Assembly: GCF_020783315.1 (NCBI RefSeq) | Contig: NZ_CP086063.1 | Span: forward strand, 1,848,501 to 1,912,500 | Length of the DNA: 64,000 bases | Source of the DNA: Ferruginibacter lapsinanis | GTDB lineage: Bacteria > Bacteroidota > Bacteroidia > Chitinophagales > Chitinophagaceae | Direction: 5' to 3' | Shown: piece after piece, positions 1 through 9,787 of the stretch | Position numbering within the stretch: the stretch's first letter is position 1 | How the letters are laid out: each line of letters begins with the position of its first letter | The notes under the pieces: model-generated | Seen by the model: only the letters and a program-made list of their open reading frames with translations | Database searches by the model: none | What the model was told of the DNA's origin: nothing | Program-made: the position numbers and the translations under genes

Positions 1-2115
1 AATTTAGATGCAAGAGCGTTTAAACAATATAAACAACTGAATGTAAAATATAGTGTTAGCAATAGAAACTATACACACAGGCTTTCTATAACCAAAGCAA
101 CAGGATTTAATAAAAAAGGCTGGGCTTTCAATTTTGCAGGAGATCGTAGGTTTTCTGACGAAGGTTATATAACAGGTACTTATCAAAATGCATGGGCTGC
201 TCAAATAGGCATTGATAAAAAAATTGATGATCAAAATATTATTTCATTTGTAGCAATCTATGCGCCGAATGAAACAGGAAGACAAGGGAATGTAGTACAG
301 GAAATGTATGATATCGCTGGTACACACAATTATAATTCATTGTGGGGATACCAAAATGGCAAAAAAAGAAATTCGGCAGTTAATAAAACAAGTCAGCCAA
401 TATTTATTATTTCTCAAGATTTGAAAATTAATAAAAAAACTTCTCTGACTACAGGAGCTTCTTATTCATTCGGCAAAAGAAGACGTGGTGGGGTTGATTG
501 GTATAATGCTCCGGATCCAAGACCGGATTATTACAGATACTTGCCAAGTTATTATATAGATAATCCAGTTCTGCAAGAAGATGTAATGGGGGCCATGTTA
601 GAAGACGTGAATTTGAGGCAAATAAATTTTGATAAATTTTTTGATGTAAATCGATCACATCCAGAAACTATTTATGATATAAATGGCAAACAATTAGCTA
701 CAGGTAAACGATCATTATATATATTGAGCGATCAGGTGATCAGTTCAAATAACTTTAATGCCAGTAGTACTTTGAACACTAAATTTAGTAAACACATTGA
801 TTTCTCTAGTGGTCTTACTTATCAATACTTGCGCAATAATTATTACAAAGAAATAACTGATCTGTTAGGAGGTGATTTTTTTGTAAACGTAAACCAATTT
901 GCAGAAAGGGATTTTCGATCTAATGATTCTGCTAATATCAATAACTTAAACAATACAAACACAATTGTAAAAGTTGGAGATACATACGATTATAACTATG
1001 TTATCAATTCTCATAAAGCAGCAGCTTGGATGCAGGCAATGTTTAAGTATAAAAAACTTAATTTCTTTTTAGCGGGTAATGGTTCAGCTACTAGTTTTTA
1101 TAGAGTAGGGTATTATAGAACAGGTTTATTCCCTGACAATTCTTTTGATAAATCAAGTGTTAATGTATTTTGGAATTACGGTTTTAAAGGAGGTGTTTCT
1201 TATAAATTAAATTATCGTAATTATTTTTATGTTAATGCTGCTTATCAAACAAATGCACCTCAGTTTGAAAAATCATATATATCTATTCGTCGCCGAAATG
1301 ATGTACAAAGCAATTTAGTAAGCGAAAAAGTTACAAGTGTTGAGGGGGGATATGAATATGCCAGTCCTAAATTTAAATTCAGAGCAACAGGATATTATAC
1401 ACAATTTAAAGATGGAATAGATCAGTCTACTTTTTATGATGACCTGAGCCGCACTTTTGCCAATTTTAGTCTTACTAAGATAGATAAAGTAAATATGGGG
1501 GTTGAAGTAGGATCGGATGTATTGCTGGTAAAAGGGTTAACATTAAATATGGCTGCAGCGATAGGAAGATATCGTTATAGCAATAGGCCATTACTTACAG
1601 CTACAAGAGATAATTCCAGTGATATTATTTTGAAGGATGTTGTTACCTATATCAAAAATTACCACACAGGTAGCCCAGAAGAAGCTTATTCAGTTGGCCT
1701 ATATTATCGTTCTAAAAACTATTGGGGTGTAGGTATCAATGCTAATTATTTTGATCAGATGTGGGCAAGGATTAGTCCTGTTCGTAGAACTTACTCTGCT
1801 ATAGAAGGAGTAGATTATGATAGTAAGCTTTGGCACGATATTTTGGATCAAACAAAACTGCCAAGTCAGTTTACTTTGAATGCAAATGCAAATTGGTCTA
1901 AAAAGTTAAAAGGATCGATTTTTAAAGGAAGAAAATATACACTATTGCTTATAAATTTTAATGTAAATAATATTTTAAATAACCGAGATATTGTACAAAC
2001 CGAATATGAACAATCACGTTTTGATTATTTGAACAAAAATCCAAACAAATTCCCTAATAAATTAAGCTATGCTTTTGGTTTAAATTTCGGAGCAAGTGTA
2101 GCATTAAGATTTTAA
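1..2115 (+). CDS. TonB-dependent receptor, C-terminal part (5' end outside window)
   Basis: The reading frame is open from base 1, so the start lies upstream and 704 residues are visible. It is rich in alternating aromatic and polar residues (for example GVSYKLNYRNYFYVNAAY), repeated YxxN turns and a final Phe (GASVALRF), all typical of an outer-membrane beta-barrel. TonB-dependent receptors import large or scarce substrates using TonB/ExbBD energy. The plug domain, and any N-terminal carboxypeptidase-like domain, would lie before the window. The gene is followed after 35 bases by a DUF5689 lipoprotein with no terminator between, so the two are probably co-transcribed and may act as a receptor and surface-lipoprotein pair. 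The substrate cannot be read from the sequence. Confidence 0.85.
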   Translation, partial: NLDARAFKQYKQLNVKYSVSNRNYTHRLSITKATGFNKKGWAFNFAGDRRFSDEGYITGTYQNAWAAQIGIDKKIDDQNIISFVAIYAPNETGRQGNVVQEMYDIAGTHNYNSLWGYQNGKKRNSAVNKTSQPIFIISQDLKINKKTSLTTGASYSFGKRRRGGVDWYNAPDPRPDYYRYLPSYYIDNPVLQEDVMGAMLEDVNLRQINFDKFFDVNRSHPETIYDINGKQLATGKRSLYILSDQVISSNNFNASSTLNTKFSKHIDFSSGLTYQYLRNNYYKEITDLLGGDFFVNVNQFAERDFRSNDSANINNLNNTNTIVKVGDTYDYNYVINSHKAAAWMQAMFKYKKLNFFLAGNGSATSFYRVGYYRTGLFPDNSFDKSSVNVFWNYGFKGGVSYKLNYRNYFYVNAAYQTNAPQFEKSYISIRRRNDVQSNLVSEKVTSVEGGYEYASPKFKFRATGYYTQFKDGIDQSTFYDDLSRTFANFSLTKIDKVNMGVEVGSDVLLVKGLTLNMAAAIGRYRYSNRPLLTATRDNSSDIILKDVVTYIKNYHTGSPEEAYSVGLYYRSKNYWGVGINANYFDQMWARISPVRRTYSAIEGVDYDSKLWHDILDQTKLPSQFTLNANANWSKKLKGSIFKGRKYTLLLINFNVNNILNNRDIVQTEYEQSRFDYLNKNPNKFPNKLSYAFGLNFGASVALRF

Positions 2116-2150
2116 TTGATAAACAAATTCAACACATTTAAATTAGATAT

Positions 2151-4157
2151 ATGAACAAGTTTTTTAAATTTTCTGCTCTGACATTATTAACCATTTTGGT
2201 AATTAATGTTATAAGTTCTTGTAAAAAGAAATTTGATGAACCTCCGGTTTTTCAAGAGCCATTGATAACTGTAACTAAAACAATTGCTCAAATAAAAGCG
2301 TTGCATGTTAGTAATCAGATTGAAGCTTTTACAGATGATGATGTAATATCAGGTATTGTAAATGCTGATGATAAAAGCGGAAATTATTATAAACAGATCA
2401 GTATTCAGGATGAAACAGGTGGAATTACCATTCGTCTGGACGGAACTAATTTATATGCAAACTATCCTATAGGCCGTAAAATTTATATTAAACTAAAAGG
2501 CTTGTTTATGGGTGATTATAATGGATTAGTTCAATTGGGTGGTGCTGAAGATTATAGCGGTACCTTCCCTAATGTATTAGGTATACCAAGTGCATTATTT
2601 GATACACACATTATTAAAGGCAGTCCTGGTTATCCTGTTCCTGCAAAAGTTGTAAAAATTTCTGAATTGAATAGCTCTTTACAAAGTATGCTTATCCAGA
2701 TTGATGGTTCAGAATTTGCTTCTACTGATACCAGCAAAACTTATGCAGATGCCGTTGGTAAATTATCAGTAAACCTGAATGTAAAACCTTGCAGCGGTGG
2801 TACCGTGATTGTACGTACAAGTGGCTACGCAAATTTTGCAGGCATTAATGTTCCGAATGGTAATGGTCCGTTAAAGGCAATCTACACAACTTTTGGCAGC
2901 ACCAAACAATTAATTGTAAGAGATACAAGTGATGTGCAATTTTATGGCGACAGATGTAGTGGAGGTGGCGGAGGTCCTGTAGCTGGAACACTTATCAATA
3001 CAGCTGACCTTAGAGCGCTATATACGGGAACAACAACTACAGCACCAACAGGGAAAAAAATCACGGGCATTGTCATAAGCAACAAAAACACTTTAAATAT
3101 AAATTCAAGAAATATTGTTTTGCAACAAGGAAATGGTTTAGCTGGTATATTGGTACGTTTTGATGGAGATCATAATTTCGAATTAGGAGATTCAATTGAT
3201 GTTTCTGTTTCAGGACAAGAACTGTCTGAGTTTAATGGTTTACTGCAACTCAATAATGTTCCGATTGGTAATGCTGGTAAAGTGTCGTCAGGTAAAAGTA
3301 TTACACCGAGGGCTACAACTGTTGCGGGTTTATTGACCAACTTTGAAGCATGGGAAAGTACCCTGATTAAATTTACCGGAGTGGATCTTACTCCTGCCGG
3401 TACATGGGCAGCAAGTAGCGGTAATACTACTGTTACACAATCGTCTAGTACAATAACTTGTTTTACACTCACTGCTGCAACCTTCTCGGGTAGTACTAAA
3501 CCTACAGGATCTGTCGATATGGTCGCTTATGTATCACAAGGTGGGGCATCAGCTACTAAGCAAGTTAGTATTAGAAATACTACGGATGTAACTGGGGGTA
3601 TCGTTCCTCCACCGCCAGCAGGTGTTTTGTTAGATGAAAATTTTGAAACTGTAACAACTACAGGCAGTACTCCAGTGGCGCTTACAGGTTGGAAAAATAT
3701 TGGAGAAACGGGGGCTATACAGTACTTAGGTAAAACATTTAGCAGTAATAAATATGCTCAGATAACAGCGTTTAACAGCACTGTTGCAAATCAAAAACCA
3801 GTAGTTAAATCATGGCTGATTACTCCGCCAGTTAATTTAAATGGAACGACCACAGAAACGTTAACTTTTAAAACGAATGACGGTTTTAACAATGGAGCTA
3901 CATTGAAAGTTTATTATTCAACAAATTATACTGGTGATAATACGCCATCAACGGCAACTTGGACAGAGTTAACTGCTACAATATCCAGTGGTAATACAGC
4001 TGGTTATGGAGCAGCCTTCACTCCTTCAGGTAATGTTAATTTATCTGCTATTAATGGCACAGCGGTCTATATAGCATTTGTTTATGAAGGAGGTTATTCG
4101 CCTACTGTGAAAACAACTACTTTTCAAGTTGATGACGTGAAAATTGTAGGAAACTAA
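2151..4157 (+). CDS. DUF5689 domain-containing surface lipoprotein with C-terminal jelly-roll-like domain
   Basis: The 668-residue product starts with a lipoprotein signal: hydrophobic stretch then VISSC-KKK, so Cys24 would be lipidated. Residues about 40-270 match the DUF5689 pattern (ISGIVNADD...YKQISIQDETGGI, then an RVxxxG-like GRKIYIKLKGL). A second similar unit follows at about 285-505 (KKITGIVISN...ILVRFDGDHNFELGD), after a Gly-rich hinge. The last ~150 residues (LLDENFET...WLITPPVNL...VDDVKIVG) resemble the choice-of-anchor J carbohydrate-binding-like fold. It is probably exported to the outer membrane surface and works with the TonB-dependent receptor upstream. The ligand is unknown. 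A strong terminator follows. Confidence 0.8.
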   Translation: MNKFFKFSALTLLTILVINVISSCKKKFDEPPVFQEPLITVTKTIAQIKALHVSNQIEAFTDDDVISGIVNADDKSGNYYKQISIQDETGGITIRLDGTNLYANYPIGRKIYIKLKGLFMGDYNGLVQLGGAEDYSGTFPNVLGIPSALFDTHIIKGSPGYPVPAKVVKISELNSSLQSMLIQIDGSEFASTDTSKTYADAVGKLSVNLNVKPCSGGTVIVRTSGYANFAGINVPNGNGPLKAIYTTFGSTKQLIVRDTSDVQFYGDRCSGGGGGPVAGTLINTADLRALYTGTTTTAPTGKKITGIVISNKNTLNINSRNIVLQQGNGLAGILVRFDGDHNFELGDSIDVSVSGQELSEFNGLLQLNNVPIGNAGKVSSGKSITPRATTVAGLLTNFEAWESTLIKFTGVDLTPAGTWAASSGNTTVTQSSSTITCFTLTAATFSGSTKPTGSVDMVAYVSQGGASATKQVSIRNTTDVTGGIVPPPPAGVLLDENFETVTTTGSTPVALTGWKNIGETGAIQYLGKTFSSNKYAQITAFNSTVANQKPVVKSWLITPPVNLNGTTTETLTFKTNDGFNNGATLKVYYSTNYTGDNTPSTATWTELTATISSGNTAGYGAAFTPSGNVNLSAINGTAVYIAFVYEGGYSPTVKTTTFQVDDVKIVGN

Positions 4158-4177
4158 TAATCGAATTATTTTTTTAT

Positions 4178-4213
4178 AAATACCATTTCACTTTTGAAAT
4201 GGTATTTTTTTTG
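4178..4213 (+). terminator. Rho-independent terminator of the receptor/DUF5689 operon
   Basis: A perfect 13-bp stem (4178-4190 with 4195-4207, AAATACCATTTCA) with a CTTT loop runs straight into a T-tract to 4213. It starts 20 bases after the DUF5689 stop codon. Confidence 0.85.
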
Positions 4214-4277
4214 TCATCATGTCAGTAAAACATTGAATGGCACTTAATTTGCAAAACCTACAAAAAACATTATAACT

Positions 4278-6092
4278 ATGGCAAAAGGGAACATTCGGGT
4301 TCAAACGGAGAACATATTTCCGATAATTAAGAAATTTTTATACAGTGAACACGATATTTTTTTAAGAGAATTAGTGAGTAATGCAGTGGATGCTACGCAA
4401 AAATTAAAAACTTTATCCTCATTAGGAGAGGCTAAAGGCGAGTTAGGGGAGTTGAGAGTTGATGTAAAGATCGATGCTGAAAAAAAGACAGTTACTATTT
4501 CTGATAAGGGGCTTGGTATGACAGCCGAAGAAGTAGACAAATATTTGAATCAGGTAGCTTTTAGTGGTGCCGAAGAATTTGTTCAAAAATATAAAGGGCA
4601 AAATGAAAATAATATTATCGGGCATTTTGGACTAGGATTTTACTCTGCTTTCATGGTGAGTGAAAAAGTGGAGGTGATCAGTAAGTCATTTAGAGAGGAT
4701 TCCAAGGCCGTTAGATGGGAGTGTGATGGTAGCCCGGAATTTATTTTAGAGGACGCAGACAAAGCTGAAAGAGGCACAGACATCATTTTATACCTTAATG
4801 AAGAGAGCAAAGAGTTTTTAGAAGCGATCCGTATCAGCACAGTGTTAGAAAAATTTTGCCGCTTTTTACCGGTACCTATCTTTTTCGAAGACAAACAGAT
4901 CAATAATCCATCACCGGCCTGGACTAAAAAACCTACTGAATTAAGTACAGAAGATTATCAGAATTTTTATAAAGAATTATACCCATACAATGAAGCCCCA
5001 TTGTTTTGGATCCATTTGAATGTTGATTATCCATTCAATCTAACAGGTATTTTATATTTCCCTAAGATCAAGCAGAGCTACGAGATACAAAAAGATAAAA
5101 TACAATTATACTGCAACCAGGTATTTGTAACAGATGAGGTAAAAGATATTGTTCCTGAGTTTTTGATGTTATTGCAAGGGGTGATCGATAGTCCGGATAT
5201 TCCTTTGAATGTTAGTCGTAGCTATTTACAAGGCGATCCTAATGTACGTAAGATAAATGCTCATATCACTAAAAAGGTAGCGGATAAATTAGAAGAAATA
5301 TTCAATAACGACAGAAAATCATTTGAAGAAAAGTGGGAGAGCCTTGGTTTGTTTGTTAAATACGGCATGATGACCGATGACAAATTTTTGGACAAAGCCA
5401 ACAAATTTTTAATAATGCAGGATACTGCCGGTAAATTTCATACACTGGCAGAATATAAAACAGCAACAGAAACAATACAGAAAAATAAAGATGGGAAACA
5501 TGTGATACTGTATACTACTGACCCGATACAACAGGATGCTTATATACAACAAGCTGTAGCTAAGGGCTATACAGTGGTGAAAATGGAAACTATCATCGAC
5601 GGAGGTTTTATCAGCCAGATGGAAATGAAATGGAATGATGTACAATTTACCAGGGTGGATAGCGATATTACTGATAATCTCATCGACAAACAGGAAGGAG
5701 GAGAAAGCGTTTTAAGTAAAGATGATGAAGCAAAATTGAAAGAGTTATTTGTATTGCAGGTTCCGGAATTAAATATTAATGTGGAGATCAAAGGATTATC
5801 TGCAGATGCGCCGCCTGTAATTGCTACCAGACCTGAATTTATGCGTAGAATGAAAGATATGGCGGCTATGCAGGGAGGTATGGGGGCATTTTATGCACAG
5901 ATGCCCGATGAGGTTACATTGACAGTAAATGGCAATCACCCGATATACAAAAATGTATTGTCACATAGTGAAGCAGAAAAACAACAAAAAACCATTCATA
6001 ATCTGGCAGACCTTGCTTTGTTATCACAAGGGTTATTAAAAGGGAATAGCCTAACTAATTTTATCAACAGAAGTGTTGAGCTGATGAACTGA
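4278..6092 (+). CDS. htpG: Molecular chaperone HtpG (Hsp90 family)
   Basis: The 604-residue product has the GHKL ATPase signatures of Hsp90 proteins: ELVSNAVDATQKL near residue 32 (metal/ATP Asn), DKGLGM near 78 (the DxGxG motif), and GHFGLGFYSAFMV near 117 (ATP lid). The middle segment carries the catalytic Arg loop (NVSRSYLQGD). It refolds client proteins in the cytoplasm in an ATP-dependent way. Its length is close to that of other Bacteroidota HtpG proteins. The start ATG gives the usual short N-terminus before the ENIFPIIKKFLYS helix. A near-consensus -7 box (TTAATTTG, 4244-4251) lies upstream, but I see no clear heat-shock element. Its terminator lies inside the opposing gene. Confidence 0.95.
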   Translation: MAKGNIRVQTENIFPIIKKFLYSEHDIFLRELVSNAVDATQKLKTLSSLGEAKGELGELRVDVKIDAEKKTVTISDKGLGMTAEEVDKYLNQVAFSGAEEFVQKYKGQNENNIIGHFGLGFYSAFMVSEKVEVISKSFREDSKAVRWECDGSPEFILEDADKAERGTDIILYLNEESKEFLEAIRISTVLEKFCRFLPVPIFFEDKQINNPSPAWTKKPTELSTEDYQNFYKELYPYNEAPLFWIHLNVDYPFNLTGILYFPKIKQSYEIQKDKIQLYCNQVFVTDEVKDIVPEFLMLLQGVIDSPDIPLNVSRSYLQGDPNVRKINAHITKKVADKLEEIFNNDRKSFEEKWESLGLFVKYGMMTDDKFLDKANKFLIMQDTAGKFHTLAEYKTATETIQKNKDGKHVILYTTDPIQQDAYIQQAVAKGYTVVKMETIIDGGFISQMEMKWNDVQFTRVDSDITDNLIDKQEGGESVLSKDDEAKLKELFVLQVPELNINVEIKGLSADAPPVIATRPEFMRRMKDMAAMQGGMGAFYAQMPDEVTLTVNGNHPIYKNVLSHSEAEKQQKTIHNLADLALLSQGLLKGNSLTNFINRSVELMN

Positions 6093-6094
6093 TA

Positions 6095-6799
6095 TTAATT
6101 TTTTAGCATACTAAGTTCAAGATAATGTAAGCGTTTACTGTAATAAAATTCAGTAAACGCTTTTTTTATAAAGAGCTTTTTGTAAAGTGGGTTTACATAT
6201 ATGACCTGTATTTTTCTCGGGTTGGTTGTGATACTTTGAATGATATTGTCGACAACCTTAGTCATGATAAATTCATCAAAAGGGTTGAATAAAAAAATGC
6301 AATCAACATCGGAGGGGATGATGAAAGAACTGGCATCAGCTTCGATTATAGTAAATAAAGCATTGGGAATCTGCTGTTTTATTGTTGCAATATTTTCTTT
6401 TGCTTTATTGCATAATTGAGAAGAAAAATCAATGCCGGTAATTTTTTTGAATCCTTCAATACCTGCTACACATAAGGCTCTTCCTTTGCCACAGCCGATA
6501 TCTAAGAAATGATTTTTTGTTGAAAAAATTGATTGGGTAAAGGCAATTTCGAGCATGTCGTAACTAACGGGCATATATATAGTTGCATGAGAAATATCTG
6601 TTCCGGTTTTTTTGATTTTTTTTAATTCGTCAACTCCGGTGGTATCAATACCATATTTTTTCTCTCCTTTAATTTCGTTTTTTAGGATATGTGCAGCGAT
6701 ACGCCAATTCCAGTTCAGCCCGATATAGAAAAAGTATTGTATGTATGCTTTTATTTTCAATTGTATATTGAATTTAATTTTTTGACGGCCTGATATCAA
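6095..6799 (-). CDS. Class I SAM-dependent methyltransferase
   Basis: The 234-residue protein has a Rossmann methyltransferase core. Motif I is FLDIGCGKGRAL near residue 98, followed by ITGIDFSSQLCNKAKENI (acidic residue of strand 2), a DA pair at ADASSF and the strand-4 motif CIFLFNPF. The NPF tripeptide could be catalytic, as in some N- or C-methyltransferases, but the substrate cannot be told. The N-terminal ~80 residues (GIDTTGVDEL, YMPVSYDMLEIAF) match other small methyltransferases of this type. Its ATG lies 26 bases inside the end of recJ, so translation is probably coupled. Convergent with htpG, with only two bases between the stops. Confidence 0.75.
   Translation of the reverse strand: MISGRQKIKFNIQLKIKAYIQYFFYIGLNWNWRIAAHILKNEIKGEKKYGIDTTGVDELKKIKKTGTDISHATIYMPVSYDMLEIAFTQSIFSTKNHFLDIGCGKGRALCVAGIEGFKKITGIDFSSQLCNKAKENIATIKQQIPNALFTIIEADASSFIIPSDVDCIFLFNPFDEFIMTKVVDNIIQSITTNPRKIQVIYVNPLYKKLFIKKAFTEFYYSKRLHYLELSMLKN
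6129..6167 (+). terminator. htpG terminator, embedded in the opposing methyltransferase gene
   Basis: A perfect 12-bp stem (AAGCGTTTACTG at 6129-6140 with CAGTAAACGCTT at 6151-6162) has a 10-base loop and a seven-T run on the + strand. It starts 36 bases after the htpG stop. The same bases encode AFTEFYYSKR near the C-terminus of the convergent methyltransferase. Confidence 0.8.
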
Positions 6800-8480
6800 T
6801 GACCTTCATTTGTAATGTTGTTTCGCCGTTCCATTCATTTTCATCTATTGTAAATACAATGTCAAATGGTTTTTGTTGTTCAACGATGTGAAATTTATCA
6901 GCCATATTAAAGCCTATACCGGTAAGGGTTTTATTATGGTTCTTTACAACAAACCGAACATGTAATTCTTTTACAATTTTTGAATATCCTGTATCAGTAA
7001 CATTTTTTGCTAAAAAAACGGGTCGCATATTATCAGGGCCAAATGGTTCCATTTGACAAATAATATTATACAATGGTGCATTTATTTCTTCAAAAGATGT
7101 CTCTGCATCAATAATTATTTCTGGTATCAGTAAATTCGGGTCAATTGTGCTGCTTACAATTTCTTCAAATTGCTTACTGAATGCTTCTACATTTTCAGGT
7201 AATAAAGAAAGGCCCGCTGCAGCGAAATGTCCTCCGTATCCCAATAAATGCTCTTTACAGGCATGTATGGCTTCGTATAAATTATAGCCAACCACACTAC
7301 GGGCACTACCTGCAGCAATATCTCCACTTCGTGTAAGCACTACCGTTGGTCTGTAATATTTTTCGGTTAATCTGCTGGCTACTATTCCTACTACTCCTTT
7401 GTGCCAATGCTCCTTATAAACAACAGTTGTTTTTTTATTTATTAAGATTTCATCTGTGTCGATCAATTTGAGCGCTTCTTCTGTAATACTGCTGTCTGCC
7501 TCCTTTCTATCGCTGTTATCACTATGCAGGATCTCTGCATAGTCCAGGGCTTTGATCGGATCTTTTTCGATAAATAATTGCACTGCTTTTTTTGCGTCAT
7601 CCATTCTTCCTGCAGCATTTACCCTTGGAGCAATAACAAAGACCACATTAGTGATAGATAACTTTTTTTCTATACCGGCTAACTGTATCAGTGCTTTTAT
7701 TCCTTCACATGGTTGCTGATTTATTTGGGCCAGACCATGGTAAGCCAGTATCCTGTTTTCGCCTGTCATAGGGACAATGTCGGCGGCGATGGCTACTGCC
7801 AGCAAATCGAGATAGCAAAAATAGTTTTCTTCGTCTATACTATACTGTTGTGCCAATGCTGTGATCAATTTAAAGCCTACTCCACAACCACAAAGTTCCT
7901 TGTATGGGTAATTGCAATCCGCTTGTTTAGGGTTTAATATAGCAACTGCTTTAGGTAATTCTTTATCCGGTAAATGATGGTCGCAAACAATAAAATCAAT
8001 ACCTAGCGTAGTAGCATAAGCAATCAGATCAGCAGATTTAATCCCGCAATCCAATGAGATAATTAGTGTGAAATTGTTTTCGGCGGCATAGTCAATACCC
8101 ATTTTACTAACGCCATATCCTTCCCTGTATCTGTGAGGGATATAGAACTCTACATTAGCCGGATCATATATTTTGCAGATAAACTGGTACATAGTTGCTA
8201 CTGCTGTAGTGCCATCAACATCGTAATCACCAAAAACCAATATTTTTTCCTTCTTTACAAAGGCTTTTTTCACTCTTTCAACAGCTTTGTGCATATCCTT
8301 CATCAAAAACGGGTCATGTAGCTGACCTAATGAGGGCCTGAAATATGATTTGGCTTTATCAAAATCGTCAATACCACGTTGCACTAAAATTTTGCAAAGT
8401 GTTTTACTGATCTTTAATGATTGGTGTAATGCAATTGCTTTAGCATTATCAGCCTGCAGTAAATTCCAACGTTTTTCCAT
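6774..8480 (-). CDS. recJ: Single-stranded-DNA-specific exonuclease RecJ
   Basis: The 568-residue protein has the DHH phosphoesterase motifs: DYDVDGTTAVA (motif I) near residue 84, SLDCGIKS (II), VCDHHLPD (III, the DHH itself) and GCGVGFKLI (IV). It then has the DHHA1 signature GGHFAAAGLSL near 415 and a C-terminal OB-like region. RecJ degrades single-stranded DNA 5' to 3' in RecF-pathway recombination, mismatch repair and base-excision repair, using Mn2+ held by these Asp/His residues. It is full length. It is the first gene of a unit with the downstream methyltransferase, which overlaps its end. The polyprenyl synthase gene upstream on the same strand ends 55 bases before its start. Confidence 0.95.
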   Translation of the reverse strand: MEKRWNLLQADNAKAIALHQSLKISKTLCKILVQRGIDDFDKAKSYFRPSLGQLHDPFLMKDMHKAVERVKKAFVKKEKILVFGDYDVDGTTAVATMYQFICKIYDPANVEFYIPHRYREGYGVSKMGIDYAAENNFTLIISLDCGIKSADLIAYATTLGIDFIVCDHHLPDKELPKAVAILNPKQADCNYPYKELCGCGVGFKLITALAQQYSIDEENYFCYLDLLAVAIAADIVPMTGENRILAYHGLAQINQQPCEGIKALIQLAGIEKKLSITNVVFVIAPRVNAAGRMDDAKKAVQLFIEKDPIKALDYAEILHSDNSDRKEADSSITEEALKLIDTDEILINKKTTVVYKEHWHKGVVGIVASRLTEKYYRPTVVLTRSGDIAAGSARSVVGYNLYEAIHACKEHLLGYGGHFAAAGLSLLPENVEAFSKQFEEIVSSTIDPNLLIPEIIIDAETSFEEINAPLYNIICQMEPFGPDNMRPVFLAKNVTDTGYSKIVKELHVRFVVKNHNKTLTGIGFNMADKFHIVEQQKPFDIVFTIDENEWNGETTLQMKVIDIRPSKN

Positions 8481-8535
8481 TGTGTGCGGTTATCAGATCA
8501 ACAAAAATTCAATAATCAACCAATTCGTATAAGAA

Positions 8536-9498
8536 TTAGTATTTTCTGTCAGTAGTATATCTGACCAGATCTTCCAATGCTTTTCTTACTTCTTTAGCGG
8601 GGAATTCATCCAGGATTGCAAGTGCTTCATCACGGTAGAGGTACATTTTTTCAGTGGCATATTGAATACCACCAGCCTTTACAACGGTATCAATTACCGC
8701 ATTTATTTTTTCGGGATTAGTATTCTCATTTTTAAGAATGTAAATGATCTCCCGTTTTCTTTTTGTATCGATATTATTTAAAGTATAAATCAAAGGGAGT
8801 GTGAGTTTTTTCTCTTTGATATCATTGCCGGTTGGCTTCCCCACATCTTCCTTGCCATAATCAAAAAGATCATCTTTTATCTGAAAAGCAATGCCCACTT
8901 TTTCACCAAATAATTTCATTTTATCGGCTATAATTTTATCCTGAGATGTGGTGTAAGCACCAACAGCACAGGCTGAAGAGAGGAGTGATGCAGTCTTATT
9001 TCTGATGATCTCAAAATATATTTCCTCACTCAAATTAAGGTTACGGGATTTTTCAATCTGCAATAATTCTCCCTCACTCATTTGTCTTACCGCTTCAGAT
9101 AAAATGTGGAGGTGTTCAAAATCATCATTGCTCGTTGAAAGTAATAAACCCTTCGATAAAAGGTAATCGCCTACCAATACAGCAATTTTATTTTTCCAGA
9201 TCGCATTGATAGAGAAAAAACCTCTGCGTTCGAGCGATTCATCTACAACATCGTCGTGTACAAGTGTAGCAGTATGTAAGAGTTCAACCAATGCGGCAGC
9301 TCTGTAGGTACTTTCGTTAATGTCTCCATGTAATTTGGCAGAAAGGAAAACAAACATTGGCCGTAACTGTTTCCCTTTACGTTTAATGATGTATTTCATT
9401 ATCCTGTCAAGCAACGGAGTGTTGCTTTTAACTGCCTCAGCAAATTTTTTCTCAAAGATGGTTAACTCTTCGCCTATGATGTCTTTTACAAAATCCAT
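8536..9498 (-). CDS. Polyprenyl (all-trans, long-chain) diphosphate synthase
   Basis: The 320-residue isoprenyl diphosphate synthase has the first Asp-rich motif LVHDDVVDESLERRG near residue 78 and the second, QIKDDLFDY near 205, which bind Mg2+ and the diphosphates. GKQLRPM near 42 is the KxxRP substrate-binding element. The small residues before the first motif (LLHTAT) favour long chains, as in octaprenyl or solanesyl synthases that make the menaquinone tail, but chain length is an inference. The enzyme condenses isopentenyl diphosphate onto an allylic primer in the cytoplasm. recJ lies 55 bases downstream on the same strand. The gene is divergent from the OmpA-like gene. Confidence 0.88.
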   Translation of the reverse strand: MDFVKDIIGEELTIFEKKFAEAVKSNTPLLDRIMKYIIKRKGKQLRPMFVFLSAKLHGDINESTYRAAALVELLHTATLVHDDVVDESLERRGFFSINAIWKNKIAVLVGDYLLSKGLLLSTSNDDFEHLHILSEAVRQMSEGELLQIEKSRNLNLSEEIYFEIIRNKTASLLSSACAVGAYTTSQDKIIADKMKLFGEKVGIAFQIKDDLFDYGKEDVGKPTGNDIKEKKLTLPLIYTLNNIDTKRKREIIYILKNENTNPEKINAVIDTVVKAGGIQYATEKMYLYRDEALAILDEFPAKEVRKALEDLVRYTTDRKY

Positions 9499-9707
9499 TT
9501 TTCTGAATAAGTCGGCAATTTAATGTTTAAAAGGGAATAGACAATATTCGTAAATCAATAATCCTGCAAAACATTAGGAAGCAATCAGATAACCTAAAAA
9601 AAATATTTTTTCACAATGCAGCGAAATGAAATATTTGTCGCTCTCTTACAATACGGAATTAATGCGAAAGAAAAAAATGAAAAAAACTAAAAATTTGATA
9701 AAAAAAT

Positions 9708-9737
9708 TTGGTTTTTAACAATCAATTGATATTTTTG
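9708..9737 (+). promoter_or_regulatory. Promoter of the OmpA-like gene (Bacteroidota type)
   Basis: TTG at 9708-9710, a 19-base spacer and a perfect -7 box TATTTTTG at 9730-9737. It lies about 50 bases before the start codon, and the untranslated leader is AT-rich. This is the best promoter in the window and fits the strong codon bias of the gene. Confidence 0.7.
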
Positions 9738-9787
9738 CATTCAATCATCATGTATTTTCAGATTAAAATCAAAATAATCATTTAGTT

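Noticed and set aside
4244..4251. TTAATTTG before htpG as a promoter
   Set aside because: The box has one mismatch and no TTG at the right distance, so it is not listed as a promoter feature.
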